Assembly (NCBI RefSeq): GCF_040807025.1
Contig: NC_090951.1
Span: 18,696,573 to 18,760,572, forward strand
Direction: 5' to 3'
Source of the DNA: Struthio camelus
Taxonomy: Eukaryota > Chordata > Aves > Struthioniformes > Struthionidae
Length of the DNA: 64,000 bases
The position numbers and the translations under genes are program-made. Under the pieces are notes generated by a model. The model saw nothing but the letters and a program-made list of their open reading frames with translations, was not told the origin of the DNA and searched no databases. This document shows, in pieces, positions 1-11,769 of this stretch. Numbering within the stretch: the first letter of the stretch is position 1; every line of letters begins with the position of its first letter.

Positions 1-309
1 CTGTTCCATTCATTGCATGGCTAAAATGAGCTCTGACACTAATACTTAATCTAATATTCATAGGAATGTCAGTTATTGAAGTTTCAAAGTATGAGTTTAG
101 TAGATGCTGATGTTTAGAACAAATCAAGAATATCTCGCCTATTCCAACAGAAAGTCTCAAAACTATCAACAAATAAGATAACACAAATAGCAATCAAATG
201 CTATTGTTTTAGATAAAAGGCAAAAATGAAACAGTGCGTCAGTCATAAATATTGCCTTTTTTCATATCAGATGAGAAGTATTTCTTGACTTCTATCTTTT
301 ACTTCTCAG

Positions 310-414
310 GTGGGGGGTGCATTTGCTCCCCCTCTAAAGGATTTGTGCCGGTTCCTGAAAGAAAATCCAGAGTATGGAGTGGCTCCTGAATGGGGAGAAG
401 TTGTAAAACAGTCT
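310..414 (+). CDS. CHD9: CHD9 penultimate coding exon (C-terminal BRK domain part)
   Basis: This 105-nt exon encodes 35 residues in one open frame, beginning [12 protein letters not shown] and ending GEVVKQS. It is flanked by ctcag before it and gtgagt after it, and it ends on a codon boundary. The segment [22 protein letters not shown] matches the BRK motif found near the C terminus of subfamily III CHD remodellers (CHD6-9). CHD9 is a SNF2-type ATP-dependent nucleosome remodeller; the chromodomain and helicase exons lie left of the window. Assignment to CHD9 rather than CHD6, 7 or 8 rests on the neighbouring RBL2 and AKTIP genes and on the last exon, which this exon joins in phase 0. The frame at its 5' edge could not be checked against the upstream exon. 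Confidence 0.93.
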
Positions 415-2725
415 GTGAGTATTTGCATAGTACGATATCTATGACATGAAATGTATCTTAAAACATAAACAAAAGCAAACAAAAAAGGCATGTTTTATAT
501 TTCTGCTATTATCGTAAACATATGGTATGAGTCCATATAAGGTTTTCTGGACAGCTCAGTTCCCTAAACTGGCACAGCTGTGAGTAGGAGGGAGGAGAAG
601 GGGACAGTAGCAATCCCAAATTAGAGATGTGGTTTAAGGTGCTACAGTGCTGTGACTTTTGCATCTAGTAAATGTAGCCTTGAAGGTTTTTAGGCAAGGT
701 ATTAGCCCACAGAATATTTTTTTCATCCTTAAAATTATAGTTACAAAGATAAATACTATTTTAAATATTTACTTTTACTTTTTCAACAATTTACTTGCAA
801 TGTACACTTTTTTAACTTTTAAAGAAGAAGAATGGTATCACCTATTAAATTGTAAGTCAAGTAATAAACACCTATTTTCTACACTTAGAGATTTTGTTTT
901 GTTTTTAGCTAAAAACTAGTGTTGAGATTCCAGTGGAGGGAGCAAGGTTAATATACTATAAGAGCTTAATGTCTTGATGTGTAAATGTTTTTCTGCTCAG
1001 GTAAAAATACGTGTAGCATCTGTAGCTCATTAGTGACGTGACTAAACTATAGACTTGCATCAGAGCTTTCAAGCCCTATTTTTCACAGCCATCATTTCTT
1101 TTGTGCCCACTGATTCCCATTTTTAGGAGTATGTTTGCCCTGCAGTTTCACCATTGCCCAGCCCTATCCCTTCTGTAGGGATTATCAACAAAATTAGTGG
1201 TAAAGAAGTACGTTCCCCTGTAGTCTTGAGCTGCTTGCTAGTAGCAAGATCCATTCAGTGAATAGCTTTTCCCAGACTGGAACTTATGAATGTAGCTTTA
1301 AAGGGGTGCATGTAAGGGTATGTGTCCCTGTATTTGTATGCATGTCTGTGTGTTCCCATGTGTGCCTGTACACATGCACATAATGTTGCATTTAGACCAC
1401 AGTTAACATGGAGTTTACAGAACTAGAGACATTTATGGACACAGTTTCTACATATTTGTATCGATCAAATAACTGGGCACCTGACTAGTTAAATTTTGTT
1501 CTGCATGGGTAGATGCATATACAAACCTGTGAGAATGATTTCAAAGGTTACTTTAAGCAATTCTGTCTTTTTCTGATCAATTGTTAGAGACCAATCTGAA
1601 AAACTGATGCAGAAAAAAGGATCCGGAAATGTGTTTAGTTTATGCAACAATAACAAAACTCTGACTTATTAAAAATAATCATATCAGAACTACAATGGTT
1701 ATTTTGTTTGAGGTTTGTACTAGGTTAAATTTAAAAGAAGAAAACAAAGTCTCTTTCCTCATCTAACAAAACTTGTCAGGCGTATATTATATTAACGCTG
1801 TACCTTTAGCCTCGGGCAAAAAAAATAGCTAAGTTAAATTCTGTTCTAGTTCATATCAATTAAATTCTTAAATCTTTCTGTAAAGTTCTAAATTCACTCT
1901 CTCTGGTACCCTTGTGGGATATTACGGTAGGAAAAAAAGTAACTAGGAACAGGATTAGACCCTAAGTGAATAGAGGTGTAAATAACAAGAGAATTCCTTT
2001 TAGAATTTAGTGTTGTATTGTGTTGTGGGGGGGGGGGTCACTAATAGTTTATCTTCTGATTGCCATTTTTAAAAGGAATTCTCAAGACAATGCATTTTAA
2101 AGAGTGTATTAGTGCATAATTATAATTCTTTCTTCATCATTAGATGACGGACTTAACAGCGGTAAGCCCCTAAACGACGTGCTCTGGATTCATTTTAATT
2201 GAGCTTGAATCTCTGTTACTTATTCTTCAGTATATGGATGATGTGAAATATGAAGGCATTAAACAGACACTAGCAATGGTGAAAAGGGCTCAGACTGTTG
2301 ATCTGTGTGAAATCGCACATTTATGTTTCACCTTAAATTGAGTAACTAAAGTCTCTCTTTAATTAGACCGTTACTGCATTCCATTCATTTAATTTGTAAT
2401 ATCCCAAAACAGTGCTATGTTTTAGAACTTAAGGTCAGATTGCTCCTCTAACTAGCTATATTTAGCCTGAGCTGCAAAGAACCCTCCAAGGATGAGTTAG
2501 CAGCGGGTCTTGAGAAGAGACCTCACAGTAGACCTCACTGTGGGTTTAAATGTTTGAGATGCGATAGTGCAAATGCACCACAAATTGCAGAGCGGTGTTT
2601 GAATATCAACTTGCTGTGCTAACATAACAGAACAATCTTTGACACGTTTATTGTACGCTTGGGGCTTTTGCTTCTTCGTTTTCACGCTTTCAAAATACTG
2701 AAAATGCACGATGCTTCTTTTGCAG
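415..2725 (+). other. CHD9: CHD9 last intron
   Basis: The intron is bounded by a gtgagt donor and a tttgcag acceptor. It is AT-rich and contains a run of nine G near 2030-2038. The only coding-like item seen in it is the 18-nt candidate microexon at 2144-2161. Confidence 0.85.
2144..2161 (+). other. CHD9: Candidate 18-nt CHD9 microexon
   Basis: Eighteen bases encoding MTDLTA are preceded by a pyrimidine-rich tract ending in cattag and followed by gtaagc, a near-perfect donor. The length is a multiple of three, and both flanking exons break at codon boundaries, so inclusion would insert six residues between VVKQS and GFLPEG without changing the frame. Whether it is used is not shown by the sequence; the main isoform presumably skips it. 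Confidence 0.4.
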
Positions 2726-3589
2726 GGATTTCTTCCAGAAGGTATGTTTGACCGTATTCTCACAGGGCCTGTTGTGCGGGAAGAAGTAAGCCGGAGAGGA
2801 AGGCGGCCGAAGAGTGAGATTGCCAAGGCAACAGCAGCTGCAGCTGCAGCAACAGCGGCCAGCGTATCGGTTAACCCTCTGCTAGCCAACGGGTTGCTGC
2901 CGGGTGTGGATCTGCCCAGACTGCAGGCCCTGCAGCAAAACCTGCAAAATCTGCAATCGCTGCAAGTAACCGCAGGATTAATGGGCATGCCAGCGAGCTT
3001 AACCACTGGAGGGGAAGCGAAGAGCGTGGCTACCATGTTCCCCATGCTGCTGTCGGGGATGGCTGGATTACCAAACTTGCTGGGCATGGGTGGACTTCTC
3101 ACAAAGTCTACAGAATCTGTTTCAGAGGAGAAAAAGGGAAGCGATTCAAAGGAGGCAGAGATAAAGAAAGAAAGGACAGAAGACCAAAATATAGATATTG
3201 GTGGTGAAAACTCTGTTTCAAATTCTCCTTCAACATCCTCAGCCGCTGCAGCTGCCAACCCTCTGTCTCTTAACCCGTTACTTTTGTCCAACATACTTTA
3301 TCCAGGGATGCTTCTCACTCCAGGCCTTAATCTTCATATCCCAGCTTTGTCTCAGTCCAATATTTTTGATGTACAGAACAGTGAAAACAATGACACGGGT
3401 TCAGCCAAGCCCACAGAAGAGAAGGAGGAAAATTCTAGGGTTAGAGATCAGGAAGACAAAGGGGGAACAGAGCCAAGCTCTCACAATGAAAACAGCACAG
3501 ATGAGGGTTCAGAGAAAGCAGATGCTTCATCTGGATCTGATAGTACATCGTCTTCATCTGAGGATTCAGATTCTAGTGATGAAGACTGA
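2726..3589 (+). CDS. CHD9: CHD9 terminal coding exon
   Basis: The last CHD9 exon encodes 287 residues and a TGA stop at 3587-3589. It begins GFLPEGMFDRILTGPVV directly after a tttgcag acceptor, in frame with the BRK exon. It then runs through a basic patch (SRRGRRPKSEIAK), an alanine tract, a hydrophobic Leu/Gly/Met-rich stretch (LLANGLLPGVDL, FPMLLSGMAGLPNLLGMGG), an acidic Lys/Glu/Ser region, a second Ala/Leu/Pro block (NPLSLNPLLLSNILYPGMLL) and a final Ser/Asp/Glu tail ending SSSSEDSDSSDED. This layout matches what I recall of the vertebrate CHD9 C terminus along its whole length. The opposite strand also has a 265-codon open frame at 2497-3294, a mirror of this exon. Confidence 0.96.
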   Translation, partial: GFLPEGMFDRILTGPVVREEVSRRGRRPKSEIAKATAAAAAATAASVSVNPLLANGLLPGVDLPRLQALQQNLQNLQSLQVTAGLMGMPASLTTGGEAKSVATMFPMLLSGMAGLPNLLGMGGLLTKSTESVSEEKKGSDSKEAEIKKERTEDQNIDIGGENSVSNSPSTSSAAAAANPLSLNPLLLSNILYPGMLLTPGLNLHIPALSQSNIFDVQNSENNDTGSAKPTEEKEENSRVRDQEDKGGTEPSSHNENSTDEGSEKADASSGSDSTSSSSEDSDSSDED

Positions 3590-5622
3590 CCCCAGACTCT
3601 GCACTTAAATTATAAACTGATTTTGAATATATTCTTTAATTATTTCAGTGTAAATAACGCAGTGTTGAGTGCATCAATGATTTACTGACCGAACATTTCA
3701 GTATTTGTTTAGAAGTGCAAACTGCTTTCAAAGACGTTTTGCATGTAAGATTTCTTGAAGTTCATAAGTTTCTGAACTTGTATGTACTATCAAATACACA
3801 ATGGTGTAAAATTACAACAAAAGGCATTATAATTTTGTTGGGGGGTTAATTTTATGAAAATAATGCTCAAGAAAGAGCTGTATATTTAATATATTTGCAG
3901 TGAACACAGAATACTTTATGCATATTATTGATTTAATTTGAATATAGTTTTACAGCCTCCTTGACACTTATAATTTACAGATCAAAACTCAGCAATAATT
4001 TGGGCAGCTAATGAATGTCATGAAAGCTGTAGAATCTACATCACCATCCATTGCTTTAATTACATGAAAATGCTCTAGTGTTGTGATGCACTGCTGTTTC
4101 CAATTCAGGTACAAGTGTGTTTAAAAGAAGATAAATTTTTCCCAATCAGCCAATTAAACTGGCTACCTGTTACCTCAGCTGAGTTAGTTTAGGAAGTTTA
4201 CATTGGTTTCTATTAACTTGTTTTCAGGTTTTGTTTTGTTTTCTAAAGACATCCTGTATGATATCATGTTAAAATCTGAATTATCTGAGATAATGACAGG
4301 TGGGCGGTTTGTTCTCATCACAAGAATTCTCCTTGATAGTAGTAAAGGGAAATTAAAACAACCTGTCTTATCTCATGCTACTTGGCACCATATAGACCTA
4401 GTTTAGTTTACACCTTGCAAAGTTTTGGGCTCCCTCTGCAGAATTAAAAGTCCCAAAATAAGGAGTAGTTTTCCCAAGACTCAGAAGAGGCAAACTGTCA
4501 TAAAGTGCCACTGAAAAGACCTTTCAACACTGCATACTTCATGTAAAAATTGTTTGTTTGCTTTGTTTGTGTAGATTTCTATTTGTGTTTTATGTCATAA
4601 AACCTCCTGGAATTACCAGTTAATAATGGTAAATAAAGTATAGATAGTTTTGAACTCTTTTTGAGTTTAAACTTCTCTACAGATTTAAATCTGACTGAAT
4701 ATTAAATATTACCCCAAGTCGTTATTGGGATGTCAGTTCATATATTATGCTGAGTTGCCCACTAAAGAAAAAGCACTTTGACTAGTAAGGAAGACAAATT
4801 ATTCCTGGAAACCACAAGAACAGGGCATAAAGCATCTGTTTAAGTCCAAATCCTTAGAACCCTTTACTATATAAAATCTGTCTAATATTTGATGTGTGGT
4901 ATGATTCCTCCTTCTTCTTAAGCTGCTATTACTCTGACACAGTAGAGGCCCAGATTCATTTACATAAGTTCTGAACTGACTGAGATTTCAATTGACCTTT
5001 GTTATATCATTTGTGGTCCAAGAATAGACAAGTGTTGAGAGAAAATAGATACAGGTACTAGTAGAAGTCATTGAAAAAGCTTTACAAAGGGATAAATTTA
5101 AAAATAAAAAACAAAAAAAACTGTATATTTTGATATAGTTCTGTTGCTTGCTTGTACAGTAAAACAACTGTGTTGTTTTTTTTTACCAAGAACTTTACCA
5201 ATGAAATATAAGTTTCTATGTGCAAAATAATTAACCCCATGATTAGAAGCAGTATTACATGTAATTACACAATTATACAAATACCATTTGGATTGTGCTG
5301 GTTACGTATTTTCCCAAATAGTATTCTGGTTTTTGGCCCTTCATGCAGTGTCTTAGCAATAGTCAAAATTTAAAACTGCCAAGAGAAGGGGGTAGCAATT
5401 CTTCATCATGAGAAAAATGTATTGCATATTTAATATTTTGCCCTTTGTAATATAGCACTTTTATTTAACTAGGATGCATCTATGAAATAGCCAAAGTTTT
5501 ACAAACAGTTATTAACTTAGTTTGCTGATGGAGTATGTCAACAATACCATCACTTTCCACCCTTACCCCACAGAAGAAATCCTAAATCTTGTGGCTAATA
5601 CTAATTTATATCAGATTTATGA

Positions 5623-5628
5623 AATAAA
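5623..5628 (+). terminator. CHD9: Candidate CHD9 polyadenylation signal
   Basis: Canonical AATAAA about 2.0 kb after the stop, followed by T-rich sequence. Competing hexamers lie at 4632-4637 and 6885-6890. Confidence 0.4.
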
Positions 5629-6334
5629 GTATTTTCCTAATTATGCTCAAGTGAGTTTGGTTACCATTCTAGTAATTCTTTCTATGTAATAAGGCAATTA
5701 CAGTTTCAAGTAATGAAGGCTGGTGTAGACTTGAACATAATATATCGGGTTTATTTTTAATCAGGATGAATCAGAAGGGGAAAAAATGTCCCACTGTCAG
5801 CTATAAACTGTATGCAAATATGGTTGTATAAAGTTAAGGGTTATAAGGAAACCTCAGTAGAACTACACTAATACTGAAGTTAAAATTAAAAGGATATCCA
5901 AGGTGATGATAAAGTGTGTGTTGGTAGTTACTAAAAGAACCTTAGCTGTTATTGCCTTGTATTTCTATCCCTTGTTTCAGGCTTCATGATCCAAGTCTTA
6001 GTCCAGTTTTTCTTTTGGACATTTGCAATATTTGCCAGTTGTGTTCTGTGTAGTCTGAATTTGCTTTCTGTAGTTGAACAAGCGTCTTAAAAAGTCATTT
6101 GTAATTTATTGAATTACTTTCTATGATGTTCTATAGAGCAAATGGAAGTTTAATTATTTTTTATTAAACATATTCTTTGACTACCTATGATGTCAGCCTC
6201 AATATGTGAAAATACTGTTGTCTGTGTAAGGATTAAACATGTATCTTTGAGTGGCAAAAGTGAAGACTGAGTGTTACAGTCTAAAAATGAAGTTGTTCAT
6301 AAGACCTTAGAAAGTTAAGCCAGAGACGAAACTT

Positions 6335-6410
6335 CCCCCCCCCCCCCCCCCCCCGCTAACTCAGGTCAATGTTTTACTACTGTTGTATAGTTTGTTTTTT
6401 TTTTTTTTTT
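6335..6410. repeat. Poly-C (20) and poly-T (16) tracts
   Basis: An uninterrupted run of 20 C occupies 6335-6354. Sixteen T occupy 6395-6410 after about 40 bp of unique sequence. These are simple low-complexity tracts, and their lengths are prone to assembly error. Confidence 0.95.
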
Positions 6411-6900
6411 CCCTGAGAATCAGTTTCAATCTATTTCCTGTAACTTGTTTTGCAAACAAAATAAGCTGTTGGTTCATGCCTCTGGTAGTTACGGTTAGGA
6501 AGGAGAACACGATCTTGGTCCAGGTTCAAAACTTGGCTTGATTTGAAGTAATGATGTACCTAATGTTGCTCCAGGGTTAAAATGTTGCAAGTGGAATTCC
6601 TTTTGAATTTTTCTTTTAAAAACTCAGCATTACTTTTTACATGTTTGCTAAGTCTTTTAATTTTGTACACAGCACTGACTTTTTGTTATTTTTCCTATAT
6701 TCCATACAGGAAGCAGACATTTCTCCTGAATCCGAGTTGTCTCCTGATTAGCAGGTGCCTTCTTAAACTTGTCATTGCACTTGAATGATTCAGTGGTATC
6801 CTTCTTATTTATTCTAGTCTGAATTTTGTCTTGAGATCATGATCATCCTTTCTGAGCTTCTCCTTTCTCAGATCTGCACACGAGAATAAAAATGTGCCTA

Positions 6901-9900
6901 TGCGTATGAGCTCTGTTTGTTCTTCTCCCCCAATTTTTTTATCCTGAAAACCCCTAAGAGGTTATTTCATTTATTTTTACCAGGTCTATTAGAAGGAAAT
7001 AATCACAGATTTTTAAAAAAGACTACCAAAAAAAGGAAAACTCATATATTGTTTGTAACCATGTAATTTTGCAGTCCAGTCTTCTCAGTGTGTAAATTAA
7101 AGCATGAACAGATGGGTTTTTCAGTGAGAGTATTTCCAAGGAACAGATGATCAAGGTATGGTGTTGGTGTTTAATTTCTTGCGCTCCTTTGAACTCTTTA
7201 TGGATCAGTAACGGCATATGATGGTCAGATCTATTAACAGGCTGTCCTAGACAAATTTCTGTCCTATTTATTTTGTGTCTGAGTAAATTCCCCTTGCCAT
7301 GTTATTTGGTAATGTATTTGTCAGTTATTGCTCTGTACAACAGTATTGGCATACTGTCAGGTTTACTACTTTATGCCTGCATTACCAAGTAGTGAGATGA
7401 TGTGTGCCTGGGTGCACAGGTGCTTAACATAAAGGGATCTGGGAGGTAGAATTATATGAAATTTGTGCTGTGAAAGCGATTAGCGTTTAGCTGAATAAAC
7501 AATTTCTGAACTAGTTCAGCTATATCTATAATTATCTCCAACATAAGCCACAGTGTAATGTGGGATTTATGCTGCTGCAGATGACAAACATTTATATAGC
7601 ATGGGGGTTATACTGGGGTCTGCAGAGGAGACCCTTACGCCAGCGTAGCTATAAGCGTTTCCAAAGTAAAGCACGAAACAAAACTTTTGGGTTACAGCCC
7701 TGATGTTACGCAGAAGGGAGGTTTCATGTCTTTATCACTTTTAGAGGAAAGGACAACAGACAGTAAAATGATCATAGATTTCCATAACCGTACAGTAACA
7801 AAATCTTGAATCCTCTGTTTTTAACTAATGATTTATAATATGAAGAGTTTTTTTGTTAAAAGATACAACAAGGACTTCTGATGGATGAGCCTCTCTAAAG
7901 GTAAGTTTCAATTAACATTTTCCTGAGGAAGAATATGTGTTTTAGTTGCACATTGTCAATATTTTAAACACAAACATGTATGAGCAGGATTGCTACTAGT
8001 CAGCATAGGCTATTACTTACAGCAGCATCTTGTTGAGAACAGCAAAAATGAGACTATCTCAGCTGTTTCAGTTCACTTCCTGGTGTATTAGTGAAAATCC
8101 ACTTAACGAGCAGCTTGTGCTAATTGAGCAGACTGTGATCTCAGGTGACTGGAAGATGAACAGGTTTTGTGGGTGTGTTTTTTTTTTTTTTTAGCTGCTA
8201 TTGCTAGGAGGTGTGCAACTTTTAGCAGAAGGGAGCGGCGCACAGCTGGGTATTTTCAAAGCCTTGGTTTAAGGGTGGCAATTTTTTCTTTTATGAAGCA
8301 ATGAAAAGCCCTTCTACCAGTAACCTGTCTGCCACTGTATTTGTTTACAGTAGAAACGCTCATGTACTTCTCTCTGTAGAAAGGCTTGCTGAAGTTTAAA
8401 TATTCTGTGATTATGCAAGACAAGGACAAACGATAAATAAGATAAAAACATTTTGAGGGAGGACAAATTTTGCAAGTTGGAGTGTGTTGTGTGGTTTGGG
8501 TGTTTTTTTTTTTTTTTTTTTTTTTTAAGGGGATGCTTTGGACAAGGCAAACCCTTTTGGCCAGATTACTTGCACTGTCAGAAAAGTCAGGCAGGAAACA
8601 ACTGAAGGGGTGGTTTTGTAGGGGGCCGGGTGAGAATGCTGGAGGACATTACACTTCAGGTTGCCTGCCCTGTTTTTGTAAAATAAAGCGCCCTCCTCCC
8701 CCCCCACCCCCCCAGCCGAGTAGAAGTTAGCTTTGTTGCCTTCTTGGCTTTTTGGGAGGAGGTCCTTGCAGAGATACCCATCCTGGTACAAGTAACATGT
8801 TTCTGCTTACACATTTGAAAAGGAAGAGATCAGAACAGATGATCTAGCCTATTAACTTCATTGTTTAATTAGGTAATATCTGAGAATTGTAAATGAAAAC
8901 TTTTTTTTTTTGTTTAGAAGAAGAAAATCTTATTTAGCCTCTAGTAGTGATGCTAAAGCCTTGAAAATGTTGACAATATACACAGAGGAAGGGTGCTGAA
9001 ATGCATTTTAACTCCAGTGGAGCGAATAAATTACATAATTTACTATTGCTGAAGATCCAGCCCGCCTGAAATGATGAACAATATTTTGTTTGTTTTATTT
9101 CAATTTTGGACCCAGTATTTTAGGAAGAATGCCCACTGAGAAAGAAATATAAAGATTAAGAAAAATTTACACAAAATAAGGTAGGCTGAAGTCTTGAGAC
9201 TGAGAAGTATGTGTAAGTTGAGTATCTCCATTCAGAATTTTTATGTCCTCAAAATACTTTGACTTACACAACTTTAGGTTCAATTTAGAGTGTTGTATAC
9301 TGTAATGCAAAGTAAAAGTTAGCTAACATTCAGATTTCTTTTTGAAAAATGTCCTGTTTAAAATTAATCCCTGTAGTATGTCTCTACAAAGAATTGGGGA
9401 TGTTTTAAAATAAGACAGATGGAGCTTATGAGGGTTTTTGGTTTTGTTTTTGTTTTTTTTTTTGACCCTGCCTCCCTTTTGAGTTCCCACAGCAAGTAAA
9501 TCACCGCACAAGAAGTGAGACAAGTACCAGTCAGAAGATCCCACCATAAGCCATAAGATCTTTCAGCAAAATGAGGGTTTGTTCTCTTACCTTTTGTCCC
9601 ATTCAATCCTGAACAAGAGCTAAGAGTGCAAAATTCTCATTTGTGTTCTAGGGAGCTAATGCTGAGCCTCGCCCTTTTACTGTCACTTCTGCATGTAAGG
9701 GAGGTTGCTTTGGGTAATTCTTTGGATCCTAGTGCCAGACATAGTACTGGAATCTCTTTTCACCAAAGCTCACTAAAACTGACAGTATGTCCTCAAGCTG
9801 TCTCCAGTTCTGAGAAGTGAACAGCTTTTGATCTGGTAGCTGCTGCTGCGTCAGCTCCTCCACGTCATGCTGTGTTTGATCTCGGTTGTGCTTCTCAGCT

Positions 9901-11100
9901 AAAACAGGTGGTTGGAGCTCAGCCCTTTGCTCCTGCAAGGGAGTTTCTAACTCCTAGTCCTAGGAAACATAAATATACACTGCTTTCTTTTGTAATGCAG
10001 CAGCAATTTTAAGCTGGGTAAATGCAAACTCCAAGTGTCTGTTTATTCATAATGATGGGCATCATATTCTGGGTGCTGTCCTGACTGTCCAGTAAAGGCT
10101 GCCTGTCAGACCCAAAGAAGTTTTTTGCCAGTGTTCGGAAAGCTCTGCTTCTAGTTTTGGTCCTAAATGAAGTTGTTTTGGGGAGCAATTCTGCTCCCTC
10201 TGGTATCTCAGATTGTTCCTTTTCTGCTTTTTAGTGCAATGAATGTTTCTCAGAGACATGAGGGGAAGAAACATGCTCCTTTTTAAATGGAAGCTGAAAT
10301 CTTCCTGTGATCATTGGTCTCCATCAGCTGAGGCTTAAAGGAAAATACTGAACTTTGCAAGGTTCCTGATGAAGTTCTGCAAATTGGTGACACAGTATCA
10401 GAAGTAGCAGAAGCCTGGCTGGGAAAAGACCCTGGGAAGAATCCTGGAAAAAGGTTTCCGTGATGCATGTTGTTTCTCCCTACACAAATCTTTCCAAGAG
10501 TTGGTCATCCTGCACCAGCAAAGTTTGACTGGTATGTAATCTGGGAGTCTGCCTTATTCTCTGGAGGTGGACAACATTAGCCACAATTTCAAGTATTTCC
10601 TTTCACAGAGGACATATTCAGTATTTTGGGTTACTACAGTGAGGGCCTGTGCCACCGCTCTGCAGCTGTTTGGCTTCAAGATTTGCTACCCATTCATTGC
10701 TTGTGTTTTGTAAGGAGACTGCGGTTTCTCACTGGAGGAACCAGTAAACAGAAGTCCTGTGGGATGAAAAAAGATTTCAGTGCCTTTCTAAAACATCTGA
10801 AAATGTTTCTTATGTAAAATTTCAATAGGCCATTAAATTAAAAGTGGCCTTATTTTAAAAGTTTACTTGAATGGTCTCATTTAGAAATCTTACATCACTT
10901 ACAAAACGCGGTTGCTTAAAAACGGGAGGAGGTATGCCAGTATAACCACAGCATCGTCACCTTATCCCTAACCTAGATTTTGCTTATCTTTTAATATTTT
11001 GGGATTTTATTATTTAGATGAAAAAAAGTGATTTTGAAAGAGTAGATTAGTATGTATCCCAATAGAACGCAGAATACTGTGACAAATTATAGTTGCTTCT
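6901..11100. other. CHD9-RBL2 intergenic region
   Basis: About 4 kb with no recognised protein gene. It holds A/T homopolymers (24 T at 8503-8526), a C-rich patch near 8690-8715 and a stretch at 9,600-10,850 that is less AT-rich. That stretch contains a coding-like - strand segment at 9601-9959, listed separately. No CR1, LTR or DNA transposon signature was recognised by eye. Confidence 0.6.
9601..9959 (-). other. Candidate minus-strand exon upstream of RBL2
   Basis: Read on the - strand, the segment begins after a pyrimidine-rich tttcctag acceptor and ends at a strong donor (ACAAAAG then gtaaga). Its first half is open for about 74 codons to a TAG at 9729-9731, with coding-like codon choice and a Glu/Gln/Leu-rich product (for example DVEELTQQQLPDQKL). 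The ORF stops inside the exon, which fits a non-coding RNA exon or the decayed end of a gene. It would be transcribed away from the RBL2 CpG island 1.4 kb away. I do not recognise the product. Confidence 0.3.
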
Positions 11101-11193
11101 TTAGAAGAACAGTGTAAATGGCGGTTGGCATAGGCCCTAACGGACCACCAGCCGGCGCTGCCCCTCCAGGCCTCGCCCTAGCCCCTGTTTTCT

Positions 11194-11207
11194 GGCGCCA
11201 CCTGGTG
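11194..11207. promoter_or_regulatory. CTCF-like motif at left edge of RBL2 CpG island
   Basis: GGCGCCACCTGGTG closely matches the reverse-orientation core of the vertebrate CTCF motif. Binding is inferred from the motif only. Confidence 0.4.
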
Positions 11208-11754
11208 CTTTCAGAGCGGACTGCAACCGTGCGTCCCCGCCCGGGCGAACGCTTCAGGGTTACGCCAATCCCGCGGCCGTTTCCCCCCGAGGCTCCCGCT
11301 GCTGTTGGCGGTGAAGCAGCCGTCGTGCGGAGCCCGGGGCCGCAGCGGAGCGCCTCCGCCATGCTCCCTCCCCCGCCCTCTTCCGCCGCCGCCTAACCTT
11401 GTCCCTCCGCAGCCGCCGCCGCCGCCGGAAGTGACCTCGCGCGCTCCGACGCGGTGGCGTCACGAAGAGCACGGTGCTTCCCCGCTGCATGCTGGGAGCG
11501 GGAGGAGGAGGAGGGCGGGAGGGGGCTGCCGCGCGGCATTGCGGGAGGGGAAGTCTGTGGCGTCGCCGGGGCGCGCCTGCGCGCACCGGGAGCGCGGATA
11601 GGTTGGGCGCCCGCAAGCCGTCCAATGGGAGGGCGAGGCGCGGCGGAGGGCGGGAGCGGGGCCCAGCGCCGGGGCGTTTGGATTCGAACGCGCGTCGCCA
11701 GCCGGCGGGGCGGCGGCGCAGGCGCAGTGGGCGGCGCGGCGGGGCGGGGCGGCG

Positions 11755-11769
11755 CTGCCCCCTAGCGCC
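11755..11769. promoter_or_regulatory. RBL2: CTCF-like motif just upstream of the RBL2 start codon
   Basis: CTGCCCCCTAGCGCC is, on the - strand, a close match to the AGGGGGCAG half of the CTCF core. It ends 10 bp before the RBL2 ATG, inside the probable 5' UTR. Confidence 0.4.

Larger units (their letters stand above)
3590..6900 (+). other. CHD9: CHD9 3' UTR and probable 3' end region
   Basis: AT-rich sequence follows the CHD9 stop with no supported coding frame. AATAAA hexamers lie at 4632-4637, 5623-5628 and 6885-6890. The last is followed by a TG- and T-rich stretch typical of a downstream cleavage element. I cannot decide which site is used, so the right edge is only an outer bound. A pure C tract and a T tract interrupt the region at 6335-6410. 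Confidence 0.6.

Noticed and set aside
2497-3294. 265-codon open frame on the - strand over the CHD9 last exon
   Set aside because: It is the antisense shadow of the CHD9 coding frame; its Ala/Ser runs mirror the sense codons.
6110-6150. Sequence resembling a CR1 3' terminal repeat (tctatgatgttctatag)
   Set aside because: Only two imperfect units and no recognisable CR1 body upstream; not enough to call a LINE.
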